Shown here: piece after piece, positions 1-6,826 of the stretch
Numbering within the stretch: position 1 is the stretch's first letter
Layout of the letters: each line of letters starts with the position of its first letter
IMG/VR virus record: IMGVR_UViG_3300037114_000023
Span: 1 to 54,605 of that record
From: a virus
Strand: one strand, 5' to 3'
DNA length: 54,605 nt
The notes under the pieces: model-generated
Seen by the model: only the letters and a program-made list of their open reading frames with translations
What the model was told of the DNA's origin: nothing
Databases searched by the model: none
Position numbers and translations under genes: made by a program

Positions 1-118
1 CGCGCTCGACGGCAAATTTGAACATGCTCTCAATGTTCATGGTTGGCGCTTCTGGCCGACCAACCGGCAGCGGCTCGGGGTGGACGAGTTCCAAATCTTT
101 TGTGTTATCTTTACTCAT
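1..118 (-). CDS. Truncated N-terminus, possible ERF-type single-strand annealing protein
   Basis: Only the first 39 codons are present; the gene runs off the left edge. It starts at the ATG at 118, after an A-rich leader (TAAAATTATG) and just after the stop of the gene at 123. An acidic, Pro-rich lead is followed by a segment of the type 'IESMFKFAVER'. Phage ERF-family recombinases often begin like this, with a short helix before the annealing domain. The neighbouring RusA-like nuclease gene (460-837) fits a recombination module. The annealing core itself is missing, so this is only a suggestion. The reading frame is sound; the function is weak. Confidence 0.4.
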   Translation of the reverse strand, partial: MSKDNTKDLELVHPEPLPVGRPEAPTMNIESMFKFAVER

Positions 119-122
119 AATT

Positions 123-389
123 TTAGTCGCTTGGCGGTTCGGGCGGTTCTTCCGCAATTTCGAGACATTCCAGTTCAATCGCCTCAAGGGTCATTTTCGG
201 CAGCTCGTCCCGAACATTGCCACCCTCAACGGTGATGCTGTTAATTTCAACGTGAGCCGGTTCGTCCGGCTCCAGCGCAGGTCCGGCACCGCGAACGCCG
301 CAGCACGAATCCCGCGCACCGCGGCAGGCGGGGTGATAGGTGTAATCCACTGTTGCCTCAACTTCGATTGTGATTTTTGTTTGGCTCAC
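123..389 (-). CDS. Conserved small phage protein, function unknown
   Basis: An 88-residue acidic protein with a GTG start at 389 that overlaps the stop of the 25-codon gene upstream (GTGA). It begins with a beta-rich stretch (KITIEVEATVDYTYHPAC), has a Cys-rich patch around residues 22-31, then 'PAHVEINSITVEGG' and an acidic tail. Proteins with a 'YTYHPGC ... PAEPASVEI' layout are common among early genes of tailed phages, next to recombination genes. I know of no assigned function. The tight coupling on both sides supports a real gene. Confidence 0.75.
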   Translation of the reverse strand: MSQTKITIEVEATVDYTYHPACRGARDSCCGVRGAGPALEPDEPAHVEINSITVEGGNVRDELPKMTLEAIELECLEIAEEPPEPPSD

Positions 390-463
390 GGCTTTGTCGG
401 GGAAAAAATTATATACGCCAGCGTAAACAGGCCGATGAGGATGAATGCGACAATGACGATCAT
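386..463 (-). CDS. 25-residue single-pass membrane peptide
   Basis: A very short gene whose ATG at 463 overlaps the stop of the RusA-like gene (ATGA) and whose stop overlaps the next GTG start (GTGA). The peptide is almost wholly hydrophobic (MIVIVAFILIGLFTLAYIIF, then SPTKP), which is one transmembrane helix. Coupling at both ends is the main argument that it is translated. The role is unknown; holin-like, toxin-like and membrane-anchor roles are all possible. Confidence 0.65.
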   Translation of the reverse strand: MIVIVAFILIGLFTLAYIIFSPTKP

Positions 464-837
464 AACGCTCGGATAATTATTTCGGTTCTTTCCTCGGCTT
501 CCGTGTGTACTTTTTCGGACTTGACCCCACCAGAAAGAGTTGCCCATCCGTCGTCCGGAAGGAGTCCAGCTTTGACACACCAATCTTGCAGGCGTTTAAT
601 ATCCCAGCCGTCCCAGTCACAGGGTTGACAAGCAAATACTGTGAAAGAGATTTCAAACTTTCTCGCAGAGCCATACCATCGCGCTTCTTCTCCCGAAGAA
701 GCACCGTCCAGTGACATCCGTTCAACTGGTTTCTGGTTGACGGCGTGTAACCCGCCAGAACCAGCCGCATTTCTTTTGGCGGTGTCGGCGGAGACTGGGA
801 ACTTTCGTTTGATGAGTTCAAGGTCGCCTGGTTTCAC
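460..837 (-). CDS. RusA-like Holliday junction resolvase candidate
   Basis: A 125-residue protein read from the GTG at 837, which overlaps the stop of the membrane gene at 834-977. An upstream in-frame start at 870 would overlap that gene more deeply. The C-terminal half has the RusA look: D74-x-D76 followed by D79 and K81, 'LLPDDGWATLSGG' with D95/D96, then 'KSEKV' and a closing beta strand (ERTEIIIRAL). In E. coli RusA the catalytic aspartates sit 21 residues apart, as D74 and D95 do here. The K position is one residue further away than in RusA. The N-terminal 55 residues are divergent. RusA enzymes cut branched DNA during phage replication and recombination. A non-catalytic relative is possible. 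Confidence 0.5.
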   Translation of the reverse strand: MKPGDLELIKRKFPVSADTAKRNAAGSGGLHAVNQKPVERMSLDGASSGEEARWYGSARKFEISFTVFACQPCDWDGWDIKRLQDWCVKAGLLPDDGWATLSGGVKSEKVHTEAEERTEIIIRAL

Positions 838-977
838 GTTTGTTTGCTCCGCTGGGAGAACTGCCGGCAAATCCAGCAGAGCGCCAGCGCGCCAAGATAG
901 ACGGCGAACAGCGCGATGAAAAACACGCTGTCAATCAGGCTGGTTGAACGCCAGTTGTTTATTGGTCTGGATTTCAT
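834..977 (-). CDS. 47-residue single-pass membrane protein
   Basis: The ATG at 977 overlaps the stop of the ribbon-helix-helix gene (ATGA), and the stop overlaps the GTG of the RusA-like gene (GTGA). A polar N-terminus (about 15 residues) precedes a helix of about 24 hydrophobic residues (VFFIALFAVYLGALALCWI) and a basic C-terminus (RQFSQRSKQT). This gives an N-out/C-in topology by the positive-inside rule. Function is unknown. It is one of several mini membrane proteins in this genome. Confidence 0.65.
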   Translation of the reverse strand: MKSRPINNWRSTSLIDSVFFIALFAVYLGALALCWICRQFSQRSKQT

Positions 978-1186
978 TTGCTCCGCCTCTTTTTGGCGAG
1001 AACGCCACGCAGGTCATTTGCCACTCTGCCACTGGAACCAACCTTGATGGCCTCATCCTGATTCAACGCGAGAAGCAATCCGTTTTTCACCAGTTGATTC
1101 AGGCTTATGCGGCGGCGCGCGGCGGCGTTTTTGCACTTTAGCCAGAAACCTTCCTCAAGGCAGATGTTGGTGTTTACGTTGCTCAT
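974..1186 (-). CDS. Ribbon-helix-helix (Arc/CopG-like) DNA-binding protein candidate
   Basis: A 70-residue protein starting at ATG 1186 (MSNVNTNICLEEGFW). It has a short beta-like N-terminus, a first helix (GFWLKCKNAAARRR), a turn (ISLN) and a second helix (QLVKNGLLLAL), which is the beta-helix-helix order of Arc/CopG repressors. The C-terminus is basic (AKKRRSK). It is the first leftward gene beside the divergent control region, so it may regulate itself and the late genes. The repeated sequence at 1276-1297 lies about 90 bp upstream of its start and could be its operator, but that link is inferred. Confidence 0.6.
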   Translation of the reverse strand: MSNVNTNICLEEGFWLKCKNAAARRRISLNQLVKNGLLLALNQDEAIKVGSSGRVANDLRGVLAKKRRSK

Positions 1187-1382
1187 GCAGATGCACCATT
1201 GCACACTCGCACAAAAAGAATCAAGAAAAACTTTCAACTATTTTTACCGCCAGCGACCACCGCTCACGTCGGTATCGTTAACGTCCAATAAATTACCCTT
1301 GCGCCGACTGATACACTGTAGTAGATGTTTCACCAATGGCCCGTGCGTCCGGTTTTGGCCGCACTAAAAATAAGGCAAAAAT
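1187..1382. promoter_or_regulatory. Divergent control region between early and late arms
   Basis: 196 bp without a convincing ORF separate the leftward regulator gene from the first rightward gene. The region holds the repeated element at 1276-1297 and AT-rich stretches near 1210-1250 and 1365-1382. I see no clear consensus -35/-10 pair. A short imperfect hairpin (about 1342-1363) lies just before the rightward start but has no U-tract after it. Promoters for both arms are inferred from the divergent gene layout. Confidence 0.5.
1276..1297 (+). repeat. Copy 1 of a 22-bp intergenic element shared with 4422-4443
   Basis: The element reads CGTTAACGTCCAAT, then AAATTACC. The copy at 4422-4443 differs at only two positions (C to A at position 7, A to G at position 15). 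Extended leftward it contains TATCGTTAA (1273-1281), also found near 4.41 kb and in reverse orientation at 15.85 kb. All three sites lie between genes, which suggests a binding site for a phage or host regulator. Confidence 0.65.
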
Positions 1383-2045
1383 ATGTCGAAACGCGGTAAT
1401 CTTACAAATTCAGGGGCATTGAGCCTCCAATCCCTCCGGTTCGTTTCATTCTCCCAAGCGGCAACTGGATCGTTCGTCAGCTTGGGAGCGAACTTCACCC
1501 CGGTAAACATCACCGTGCTACAGGACAACGGCACGGGGAAATACGGAGGGTTTTACTATCAATTCGACGTTGCCTCCGCCGTGTTGCCGGAATGGGTTCA
1601 GCCCGGCGTGGGCTTGAAGATTGTGGCCAGTGTGACGATAAGCGGGACAAGTTACGATGTCTCCGGTTACTACATCGTGGACGCACTCGACCCCAGCGGT
1701 CATTATTTTCAAGTCCGAAATCCGTCGGGAAGGAATAACGCGGCGTCGTTTACGCAAACGCTCGTTCAGACCGCTCTGGACAGTGGCAGCGGCGCGGAAG
1801 GAACGCCGCTCGTGAGCCTCATCACCCAGTTTCAAAAGGCGATGTTTCAAGCGTCGGCTGGAACCGTGTTGCTGGCTCCGTCCGTGGACGCCAGTGGAAA
1901 CGCGCCGTACTCGATTTCACTGACGCCCCTAAGTGGCAGCGGGGCGGAATACGAAATCACCGCACCGTGGGGCGCGAAGTTCGATTTGGCAGATTGGTCC
2001 ATCAAAGAAAGTGGCTCCGGCACTTTGACTGTGAGGTTTGCGTGA
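1383..2045 (+). CDS. Putative virion or fibre-associated protein, unknown
   Basis: A 220-residue protein and the first gene of the rightward arm. The start has an A-rich leader (GGCAAAAATATG) and no Shine-Dalgarno sequence. The protein is Gly/Ser/Thr-rich and predicted beta-rich throughout, with no signal peptide, and ends in a beta-like stretch (SGTLTVRFA). It overlaps the next gene by four bases (GTGA), so it is probably co-translated with the fibre-like protein. Composition resembles the small protein at 19862-20248. A fibre tip, baseplate or adhesion role is possible, but no known family is recognised. Confidence 0.55.
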   Translation: MSKRGNLTNSGALSLQSLRFVSFSQAATGSFVSLGANFTPVNITVLQDNGTGKYGGFYYQFDVASAVLPEWVQPGVGLKIVASVTISGTSYDVSGYYIVDALDPSGHYFQVRNPSGRNNAASFTQTLVQTALDSGSGAEGTPLVSLITQFQKAMFQASAGTVLLAPSVDASGNAPYSISLTPLSGSGAEYEITAPWGAKFDLADWSIKESGSGTLTVRFA

Positions 2046-3403
2046 AAAACTTTTTTCTCATTGCTGCGTTCTGGATTCTGGCGTTCTCCGCGTTCGGGGA
2101 TGGATTTCAACCGGCTCCGAATGGCGGCGGCGGAAGCGGAAGCCAGACGCCGCTCACAGCCAACGTGAACGGCGCGGGTTATTCGATTACGAACGCCTCG
2201 TTTTCCGGGAATGGTGGAGGATTAACCAATTTCCCCGCCAACTCGGGCAGTTTTGGGACATTGAGTCCGGACAGCACAGGGACGAATTTTACGGTCAACT
2301 TGAGCGGACCGGTAAGCAAGGCGTATATTTGGGCGACGAACAACGTGGATCTCTACCCGACTAACGGGCCGGGGAGTGAGACGATCTACATTCTGGACAA
2401 CGGGACGACGAACCATGTTTTGTTCTTGGCAACCAACCTGAATTGGGTGGTGCCCAGCTTTTTCTCCGTGATGGTAGGGACGAACTACACGTTTATACTG
2501 ACTAATGGCGTGCTGGCCGAGATCACGTTTGAGACAATTACCAACGCGGCAAATCCGGCGTGGACGAATTATCAGGCGTCAATCACCATCAATGGATATT
2601 CGCCTGGCGGTACGCTTCCCCCTACCAATAGCCTCGCCTACACCATCCAGCTTAACGCGCTCAGCAACGCCATCCCCGCCGCGAACCTGAGCGGCATTGT
2701 GCCGTCGAATAATCTCGGTGGGTTACTGCCAATGTTGGAGAACACCAACGGCGGCGGACTGACCGGCATCCATCTTGGAGCCCTGGTAACGAACGGGATC
2801 ACTTCCGGAACGGTCGGCCAATTTTTAATGCTCACTAATACCGGGACCGGTTTCGCCTGGGGCACGCCGGCCGGAGGCGGGGGCGGATCCGGCACGGTTA
2901 CGAGTGTGTCCGGGCCGTCCGGATTCCTGACCTGGGCCAACTCGACCACCGCAGCGGCCGCCACGCTGAACAGCCAGCCGGCGGGATCCATCTTCGGCAA
3001 TGGCGGAGGCAGCTCCGCCGCGCCAGCCCCATCGACCAATGGCACCTACACTGCGAACACAGTTAATGTTCAGCAGTTGAACGCGAACGGCGCCAGTATT
3101 ACCGCAGGTTTAATAACGGGAGTTTTAACCTCTTCAGGAAACGCCAACCTTAACGATACGAAGATTGCGAATGGCTCCATCACGGAACTGAACAATAATG
3201 GTTATGATCTGGAGCCCGATGGAAATTCCGCATTCACCTCGAGTGTCACCACTCCGTGGATTGTTTACACCAGCACCACCACCACACCCACCGGGGCACA
3301 AATCGGCGCGGGCAACGCCATCGCCTGGGTAAGTAACGCCGTTTTTTACGTCTCGGTTTCCACCGATGGATCCACCGTCAATACCAAGCTTCTCGCGCCA
3401 TGA
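2042..3403 (+). CDS. Exported fibre-like protein with Sec signal
   Basis: About 453 residues read from a GTG at 2042 that overlaps the previous stop (GTGA). This start gives a clean signal peptide: two charged residues near the N-terminus, a hydrophobic core (FFLIAAFWILAFSAF) and a cleavage region near GDG. The mature part is low-complexity Gly/Asn/Thr-rich with phrases such as SGNGGGLTNF and NTNGGGLTGI, a style I associate with Verrucomicrobiota surface proteins and with phage fibres. There is a poly-Gly stretch in the middle and a beta-rich C-terminus. The stop overlaps the next start (ATGA). It could be a fibre, spike or host-surface protein. An export signal on a fibre is unusual. Confidence 0.6.
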   Translation: MKNFFLIAAFWILAFSAFGDGFQPAPNGGGGSGSQTPLTANVNGAGYSITNASFSGNGGGLTNFPANSGSFGTLSPDSTGTNFTVNLSGPVSKAYIWATNNVDLYPTNGPGSETIYILDNGTTNHVLFLATNLNWVVPSFFSVMVGTNYTFILTNGVLAEITFETITNAANPAWTNYQASITINGYSPGGTLPPTNSLAYTIQLNALSNAIPAANLSGIVPSNNLGGLLPMLENTNGGGLTGIHLGALVTNGITSGTVGQFLMLTNTGTGFAWGTPAGGGGGSGTVTSVSGPSGFLTWANSTTAAAATLNSQPAGSIFGNGGGSSAAPAPSTNGTYTANTVNVQQLNANGASITAGLITGVLTSSGNANLNDTKIANGSITELNNNGYDLEPDGNSAFTSSVTTPWIVYTSTTTTPTGAQIGAGNAIAWVSNAVFYVSVSTDGSTVNTKLLAP

Positions 3404-3693
3404 CCGACCAGCCGCATCCAGCAATCAATGCCCTGATCGGCGCGGCCGGAGGCGGCGTCTCGATCATCGCGGATTATTTCACCTGGCTGGACCCGGCGAT
3501 CCGCGCCATCAGTTTTTACGGCGGCAGAATTAGGCTGGACGTGGACGGCACGCTTAACATGGCGGTTGCTGGAACGGTTCAAGTTGTGTTCACCAACATC
3601 ACAACCGGCGAGGGGCATATAGTTTCCGGCAGAACGCATTACAAACGCAGGAACGACTTACTTTTCAGACGAAAGATTTTTGTCACCCAATGA
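3400..3693 (+). CDS. Small fibre-related protein, probably frameshifted near its end
   Basis: 97 residues starting with ATGA overlap on the previous gene. The first ~73 residues look coding (a hydrophobic helix, then 'GRIRLDVDGTLNMAVAGTVQVVFTNITTG'). The last ~24 residues switch to an odd basic sequence (RTHYKRRNDLLFRRK). In the +1 frame an open stretch (3623-3772) reads like a natural continuation, with ITNAGTTYFSDERFLSPND and then a Thr/Ser-rich tail. A one-base change between about 3622 and 3655 would join them into a ~124-residue protein. I see no slippery sequence, so a sequencing error or true mutation is more likely than programmed frameshifting. Confidence 0.5.
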   Translation: MTDQPHPAINALIGAAGGGVSIIADYFTWLDPAIRAISFYGGRIRLDVDGTLNMAVAGTVQVVFTNITTGEGHIVSGRTHYKRRNDLLFRRKIFVTQ

Positions 3694-3772
3694 CATAATC
3701 CAATATTACAGCACAGCGACCGGCTCAGCTACGGCATCAATAACCAAGACGATTGTGACGGCGATTCAATAG
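3623..3772 (+). other. Out-of-frame continuation of the 3400 gene
   Basis: This +1-frame segment is open from just after a TAG at 3620-3622 to the TAG at 3770-3772 and has no start codon in a sensible place. It encodes a Thr/Ser/Ala-rich beta-like tail (IIQYYSTATGSATASITKT) much closer in style to the neighbouring fibre proteins than the annotated C-terminus of the 3400 gene. It also fills an otherwise empty gap before the gene at 3785. Confidence 0.5.
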
Positions 3773-3784
3773 CGCAATGATTTT

Positions 3785-4102
3785 ATGCCTCAATTAAATC
3801 CAGACGAACTGCCGGAACATTTGCTGGCTGGCAAGACGCCGGAAATGCAGTGGCTTTTGCGTTCTGCTTTCGAGCATACGAATCAGAATAAAAACATATT
3901 GACGCGCCTTAACGAGATGAACACGCGGCAGGAGGAACATGCAACCAAGCTGGCGGAGATTGACAAATTGCGTCAGAAATTCAGCGGCGGAAAACTCGTG
4001 CTCGGATTGATTGTCAGCTTCATCGGCGGTGTTCTCATTGTGCCGCTGATGTGCGCGTTCTTTTTATCTTGGGTTGAACACTGGCAATTCTGGAAGAAAT
4101 AA
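3785..4102 (+). CDS. Coiled-coil protein with C-terminal membrane anchor
   Basis: 105 residues. An N-terminal polar region is followed by a heptad-like coiled coil (about residues 35-65, QNKNILTRLNEMNTRQEE), a basic patch, and one strong transmembrane segment (about 71-95, LVLGLIVSFIGGVLIVPLM), ending WQFWKK. The layout recalls XhlA-like and holin-accessory proteins of phage lysis modules. It begins a run of membrane proteins that leads to the peptidase gene at 5853, so a lysis role is reasonable but unproven. Confidence 0.6.
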   Translation: MPQLNPDELPEHLLAGKTPEMQWLLRSAFEHTNQNKNILTRLNEMNTRQEEHATKLAEIDKLRQKFSGGKLVLGLIVSFIGGVLIVPLMCAFFLSWVEHWQFWKK

Positions 4103-4127
4103 TTTGCGGTAAACAAAAAGTAAATCT

Positions 4128-4310
4128 ATGAACATTCACTTAATTCTTATCGGCGTTGCCCTCGGCCTCGCCATACTTTCAATTATAAAACCCTCATGGC
4201 CATGTTTGGCTGTAGCCGTGATTCTCATCGCGGCTGACTTAAAGTGCGAGGGATGGAAAGGGGGAGGAAGAAGCAAAGGCAAGCTGCGAGTCAGGGCTAA
4301 AAGCCCATAG
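4128..4310 (+). CDS. Small two-helix membrane protein, holin candidate
   Basis: 60 residues with two closely spaced hydrophobic stretches (about 3-22 and 25-37: HLILIGVALGLAILSII and CLAVAVILIAA) and a strongly basic C-terminus (KGGGRSKGKLRVRAK). The start follows an A-rich leader with no Shine-Dalgarno sequence. Size and topology suit a class II holin. No sequence family is recognised. Confidence 0.5.
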   Translation: MNIHLILIGVALGLAILSIIKPSWPCLAVAVILIAADLKCEGWKGGGRSKGKLRVRAKSP

Positions 4311-4405
4311 GACAACCGTCAAAGAGAAAGAAACGACCAAAAGAAAGAGGGGATTATTAAGGGGAGATTTCAGAAATTGCGTCAACGCCTATTTTTGGCC
4401 TTACT

Positions 4406-4464
4406 TTATCGTTAAAGTTACCGTTAAAGTCCAATGAATTACCAATTTTTGTCTTTAACGATAA
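4406..4464. repeat. 12-bp inverted repeat flanking a tandem half-site
   Basis: The left arm TTATCGTTAAAG (4406-4417) and right arm CTTTAACGATAA (4453-4464) are perfect reverse complements, separated by 35 bp. Inside lies a direct repeat of CGTTAAAG (4410-4417 and 4422-4429), spaced one helical turn apart (12 bp). Tandem phased half-sites plus an inverted copy are typical of cooperative operators. The arm can also pair in RNA, with a large loop. Confidence 0.7.
4422..4443 (+). repeat. Copy 2 of the 22-bp intergenic element
   Basis: 20 of 22 bases match the copy at 1276-1297. This copy lies between the arms of the inverted repeat and about 70 bp before the ATG at 4513, so it is placed to act on the second group of late genes. 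Confidence 0.65.
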
Positions 4465-4512
4465 CGCAGATTTTTTGCTTGAAATGATGGCTTTGCTGCA
4501 TACCCTCCGTTT

Positions 4513-4881
4513 ATGGGAATAAAATATATCAAGCTCCTTTGGCGGATTGCCTTCGTGCGCCTAGCCCTTTACGTCCTTGTGACCGTTGGGACGGCTTTTA
4601 GCATCGCAACCTACAATGTCGGCTTCTTCTCGATGAACGGCGAGCAGCACCTTGCGCTGGCTGTTTCGCTCGCCATCCTGGCGGCGAAGGACATTATCTC
4701 TTTCCTTGATTCATCGGCCAAGCGAATTGAGGCGGGGAACTATCTGCCGCCTGACCCGCCTGAGACGCAGGAGCAGAAGGCGCAAATTCAGGCACAGAAA
4801 CCGCTTGACGCTGGCCCGATTGTCGTCGTAAATTCCCAAACCGAAGCACCTAAACCCGCTGAAACAGTTAAACCATTATGA
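4513..4881 (+). CDS. Two-helix membrane protein, holin-like
   Basis: 122 residues. A basic N-terminus (MGIKYIKLLWR) precedes transmembrane segment 1 (about 13-35) and segment 2 (about 46-64, ALAVSLAILAAKDIISFL). The last ~45 residues are Pro/Glu/Gln-rich and soluble. The stop overlaps the start of the next gene (ATGA). Length, two helices and a charged C-terminal tail suit a phage holin, next to the peptidase at 5853. An alternative is a membrane partner for the exported protein encoded immediately downstream. Confidence 0.5.
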   Translation: MGIKYIKLLWRIAFVRLALYVLVTVGTAFSIATYNVGFFSMNGEQHLALAVSLAILAAKDIISFLDSSAKRIEAGNYLPPDPPETQEQKAQIQAQKPLDAGPIVVVNSQTEAPKPAETVKPL

Positions 4882-5489
4882 AAAGAATCATCCTCGCTCT
4901 AACCATCCTCGCCACGGCTTTCGCAGCGACGGCGCAGACGAATATTCCTCCGGCCAACACAAATTTGTCAGTCGGCCAAAATCTGTCGCTGGCCCTGCAA
5001 ACTCTCGTCTCATCCACGAACATGCTTTGGGAAGCTCATGCGACCTACACACCCAGCCTCGCGCAGCATGTTGGCGGTGGCGTCGGTGGTTATTACCTTC
5101 TCAGCCAGACCGGCAGCGGCACGGTTACGCTGGACACTTACACCGGCCTCCGTATTGATTGGGTTGACGGAGGATTCTGGATGCCGCAAGGGAACGTCGG
5201 ATTGCAGACGCCGATTACCGTATTTAGCAATCTCGTCGTGACACCTTTCACTTACGCTGGAATCGGCGTCCCGCTCTCTGGCGCGTCCATCGGCGGCATT
5301 TCTATTGGCGGCAGCGTCAAGGACAACGACGGACAGGCAACGGCCATCATCGGCGCGGGCGGCGCAATCTCGTTCCTGTCGCTGGACAAAGGAAAATGGA
5401 ACGCTGGTATTCTTGCGGACGTTGAAAAATGGAGCGGATTTTCCGGCAATCAATTTCGATTTGGATTGTTCGCTCGAAAGAATTTTTAA
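4878..5489 (+). CDS. Exported protein, possible outer-membrane beta-barrel
   Basis: 203 residues with a textbook Sec signal peptide (MKRIILALTILATAFAATAQ, cleaved around residue 19-20). The mature part has alternating polar and hydrophobic short strands, Gly-rich turns (IGGISIGGSV, AIIGAGGAIS) and a final strand ending in Phe (FGLFARKNF). A C-terminal aromatic residue is the recognition signal of many outer-membrane barrels. It is translationally coupled to the membrane protein before it. A phage-encoded outer-membrane protein could block superinfection or alter the host surface. A secreted virion protein is the alternative. No named family is recognised. Confidence 0.55.
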   Translation: MKRIILALTILATAFAATAQTNIPPANTNLSVGQNLSLALQTLVSSTNMLWEAHATYTPSLAQHVGGGVGGYYLLSQTGSGTVTLDTYTGLRIDWVDGGFWMPQGNVGLQTPITVFSNLVVTPFTYAGIGVPLSGASIGGISIGGSVKDNDGQATAIIGAGGAISFLSLDKGKWNAGILADVEKWSGFSGNQFRFGLFARKNF

Positions 5490-5748
5490 CCAGTCGGCGT
5501 CGGCTCATTTTCTACCTAGTAGGAGAGCCGCCGGTGGCGGAAGCGATATGAATTTATCAACGCCTCAAAGCAGTAGCGGAATCAGCCAGAGCAGGCCATT
5601 TCCTGCGCGGCCCGTGAAGATACGGCAAGTGCGAGGCATATAACACAATGAGCGTAGCGGGCGGCTGCGTCAAAGGTTCGGAAAAGAACAAAACGGGTGC
5701 ATGGCCCGACCGCCCTCGATTTAATCACGCCGCTGGTTTTTAGAGTTT
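5490..5748 (+). other. Intergenic stretch with no supported gene
   Basis: Two ORFs of 31 codons occur here (ATG at about 5549 and about 5648), but neither has coupling, a recognisable product or a clear initiation site. A short GC hairpin is possible around 5528-5545 (GCCGCC/GGCGG). No tRNA or strong terminator was seen. Confidence 0.4.
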
Positions 5749-5856
5749 ATGATTCTTTTTTTAATGGTTCTCGCCTTCGCAGTCGGGCATCTTGCCGGAT
5801 ATATTCGAGGTTTGAAACACGGCCACAATGATGCAAACGGAAGAAACTTTCCATGA
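5749..5856 (+). CDS. 35-residue membrane peptide
   Basis: The ATG at 5749 opens a 35-codon frame whose stop overlaps the ATG of the peptidase gene (ATGA at 5853-5856). Residues 1-18 form a hydrophobic helix (MILFLMVLAFAVGHLAGY), followed by a polar, His/Asn-rich tail. The overlap with the hydrolase suggests co-translation and a part in lysis or in anchoring. Confidence 0.6.
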   Translation: MILFLMVLAFAVGHLAGYIRGLKHGHNDANGRNFP

Positions 5857-6362
5857 CCACAGACCGTCCAGACCTGCGAGTAGGAGATATTTGCACCTAC
5901 GCTTCTCAAGGTGATTTGGTTGACCGGCTGATAGCTTTAAAGACGTGGGATTATGTCGTTCACACGGAAACTTATATCGGCTCTGATTTCTCCGTGGCTT
6001 CGCGCAACTTCATTGGGATTAACAAATATCCCGTTCGTTGGAATAATCTCTATCGCGTTTATCGTCCGGTTGTCCCGTTTGATTTGGACAAGGCGATGTA
6101 TCGGTTTGAAAGGGAATGGCGCGGTCAGAAGTATGATTTGCTCGGCGTTTGCCTCGGCTTCGAGTTCGCTGAATGGCAGGCAAATCCATTCAGGCAATGG
6201 TGCAGCGAGTTCACAACTAATTTTGCGCGGGAAGGCGGCTGCATGATATTCCAGCCTGAAACCGTTGCTGACAGAGTTGCTCCGGCCTCGCTCCGCTATA
6301 CCAGCGAGAAGGATTTGAAAATCGTTTTTCAAAGCAGCAGCAAGAAAGGATTGCAACCATGA
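5853..6362 (+). CDS. Permuted NlpC/P60 (YiiX/YaeF-like) papain-fold hydrolase
   Basis: 169 residues. The order of motifs fits the permuted papain-like amidase group: a GD motif near the N-terminus (VGDICTY), a His in 'VVHTETYIG' (H37), then 'KYDLLGVCLGF' and the candidate catalytic Cys in 'QWCSEFTTNFA' (C117). These proteins cleave amide or ester bonds in peptidoglycan peptides or lipids. It sits among small membrane proteins, so it is the best endolysin or lysis-hydrolase candidate in the window. It has no signal peptide and would need a holin or similar for export. Its stop overlaps the next start (ATGA). Confidence 0.6.
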   Translation: MTTDRPDLRVGDICTYASQGDLVDRLIALKTWDYVVHTETYIGSDFSVASRNFIGINKYPVRWNNLYRVYRPVVPFDLDKAMYRFEREWRGQKYDLLGVCLGFEFAEWQANPFRQWCSEFTTNFAREGGCMIFQPETVADRVAPASLRYTSEKDLKIVFQSSSKKGLQP

Positions 6363-6826
6363 AACAACCCTCCCCTCTCATCGTCTCCATAATCTTCGCC
6401 ATAATCCTCGTCTTTCTGGCTTGTCATGTGAAGGGGCAGCCATCCGCACCGCCGGTCAAAGGCACTGCCGCTTGGAACGAGAGCATTTATCAGATGGGAA
6501 GGAAAACAGCGATGGCAGCAACACCAACCCCTGACGTTCTGATTGTCGTTGTGCCGAAGGTGACTAACTCCTGCACGCTTCTGGTGACGAACAACACGGT
6601 GACGATCACGAATTATCAGTCCTACGTGGACGGCAAGCTCGTTTCAAACTTTTGGACATACACTTTTGCCCCTCCATTTAACTATTTCTGGTCAAGTAAC
6701 TCTGCTGGCCCATATTCCAACGCTGGATTTGTCATGCAGGGAAACACAAACCCGATGGAAACATTTCAGTTTGTGAACGGCAAAAGGTTCTTCTACGCGA
6801 AACTGGCGGGGAACGTGACGAATTGA
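6359..6826 (+). CDS. Exported or lipoprotein-like protein of the lysis block
   Basis: 155 residues with an N-terminal hydrophobic segment (about residues 6-22, SPLIVSIIFAIILVFLAC). The Cys at 22 in 'FLAC' could be a lipid-attachment site, although the lipobox is not ideal. The mature part is Asn/Thr/Tyr-rich (TNNTVTITNYQ) like the other exported proteins here. Position after the peptidase suggests an outer-membrane disruption (spanin-like) role, but the sequence does not resemble Rz/Rz1. A surface protein is equally possible. Confidence 0.45.
   Translation: MKQPSPLIVSIIFAIILVFLACHVKGQPSAPPVKGTAAWNESIYQMGRKTAMAATPTPDVLIVVVPKVTNSCTLLVTNNTVTITNYQSYVDGKLVSNFWTYTFAPPFNYFWSSNSAGPYSNAGFVMQGNTNPMETFQFVNGKRFFYAKLAGNVTN

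Larger units (their letters stand above)
4311..4512 (+). promoter_or_regulatory. Intergenic control region with repeats
   Basis: 202 bp with no supported gene. It contains a 12-bp perfect inverted repeat (4406-4417 with 4453-4464), a second CGTTAAAGT half-site 12 bp downstream of the first, and the 22-bp element shared with 1276-1297. A T-run follows the right arm (4471-4476). It may be an operator and promoter for the 4513-6826 genes, an AT-rich attenuator or terminator, or both. Confidence 0.55.

Noticed and set aside
1342-1363. Hairpin GTGCGTCC/GGCCGCAC before the first late gene
   Set aside because: One mismatch and no T-tract, so it is not a standard terminator; too weak to annotate on its own.
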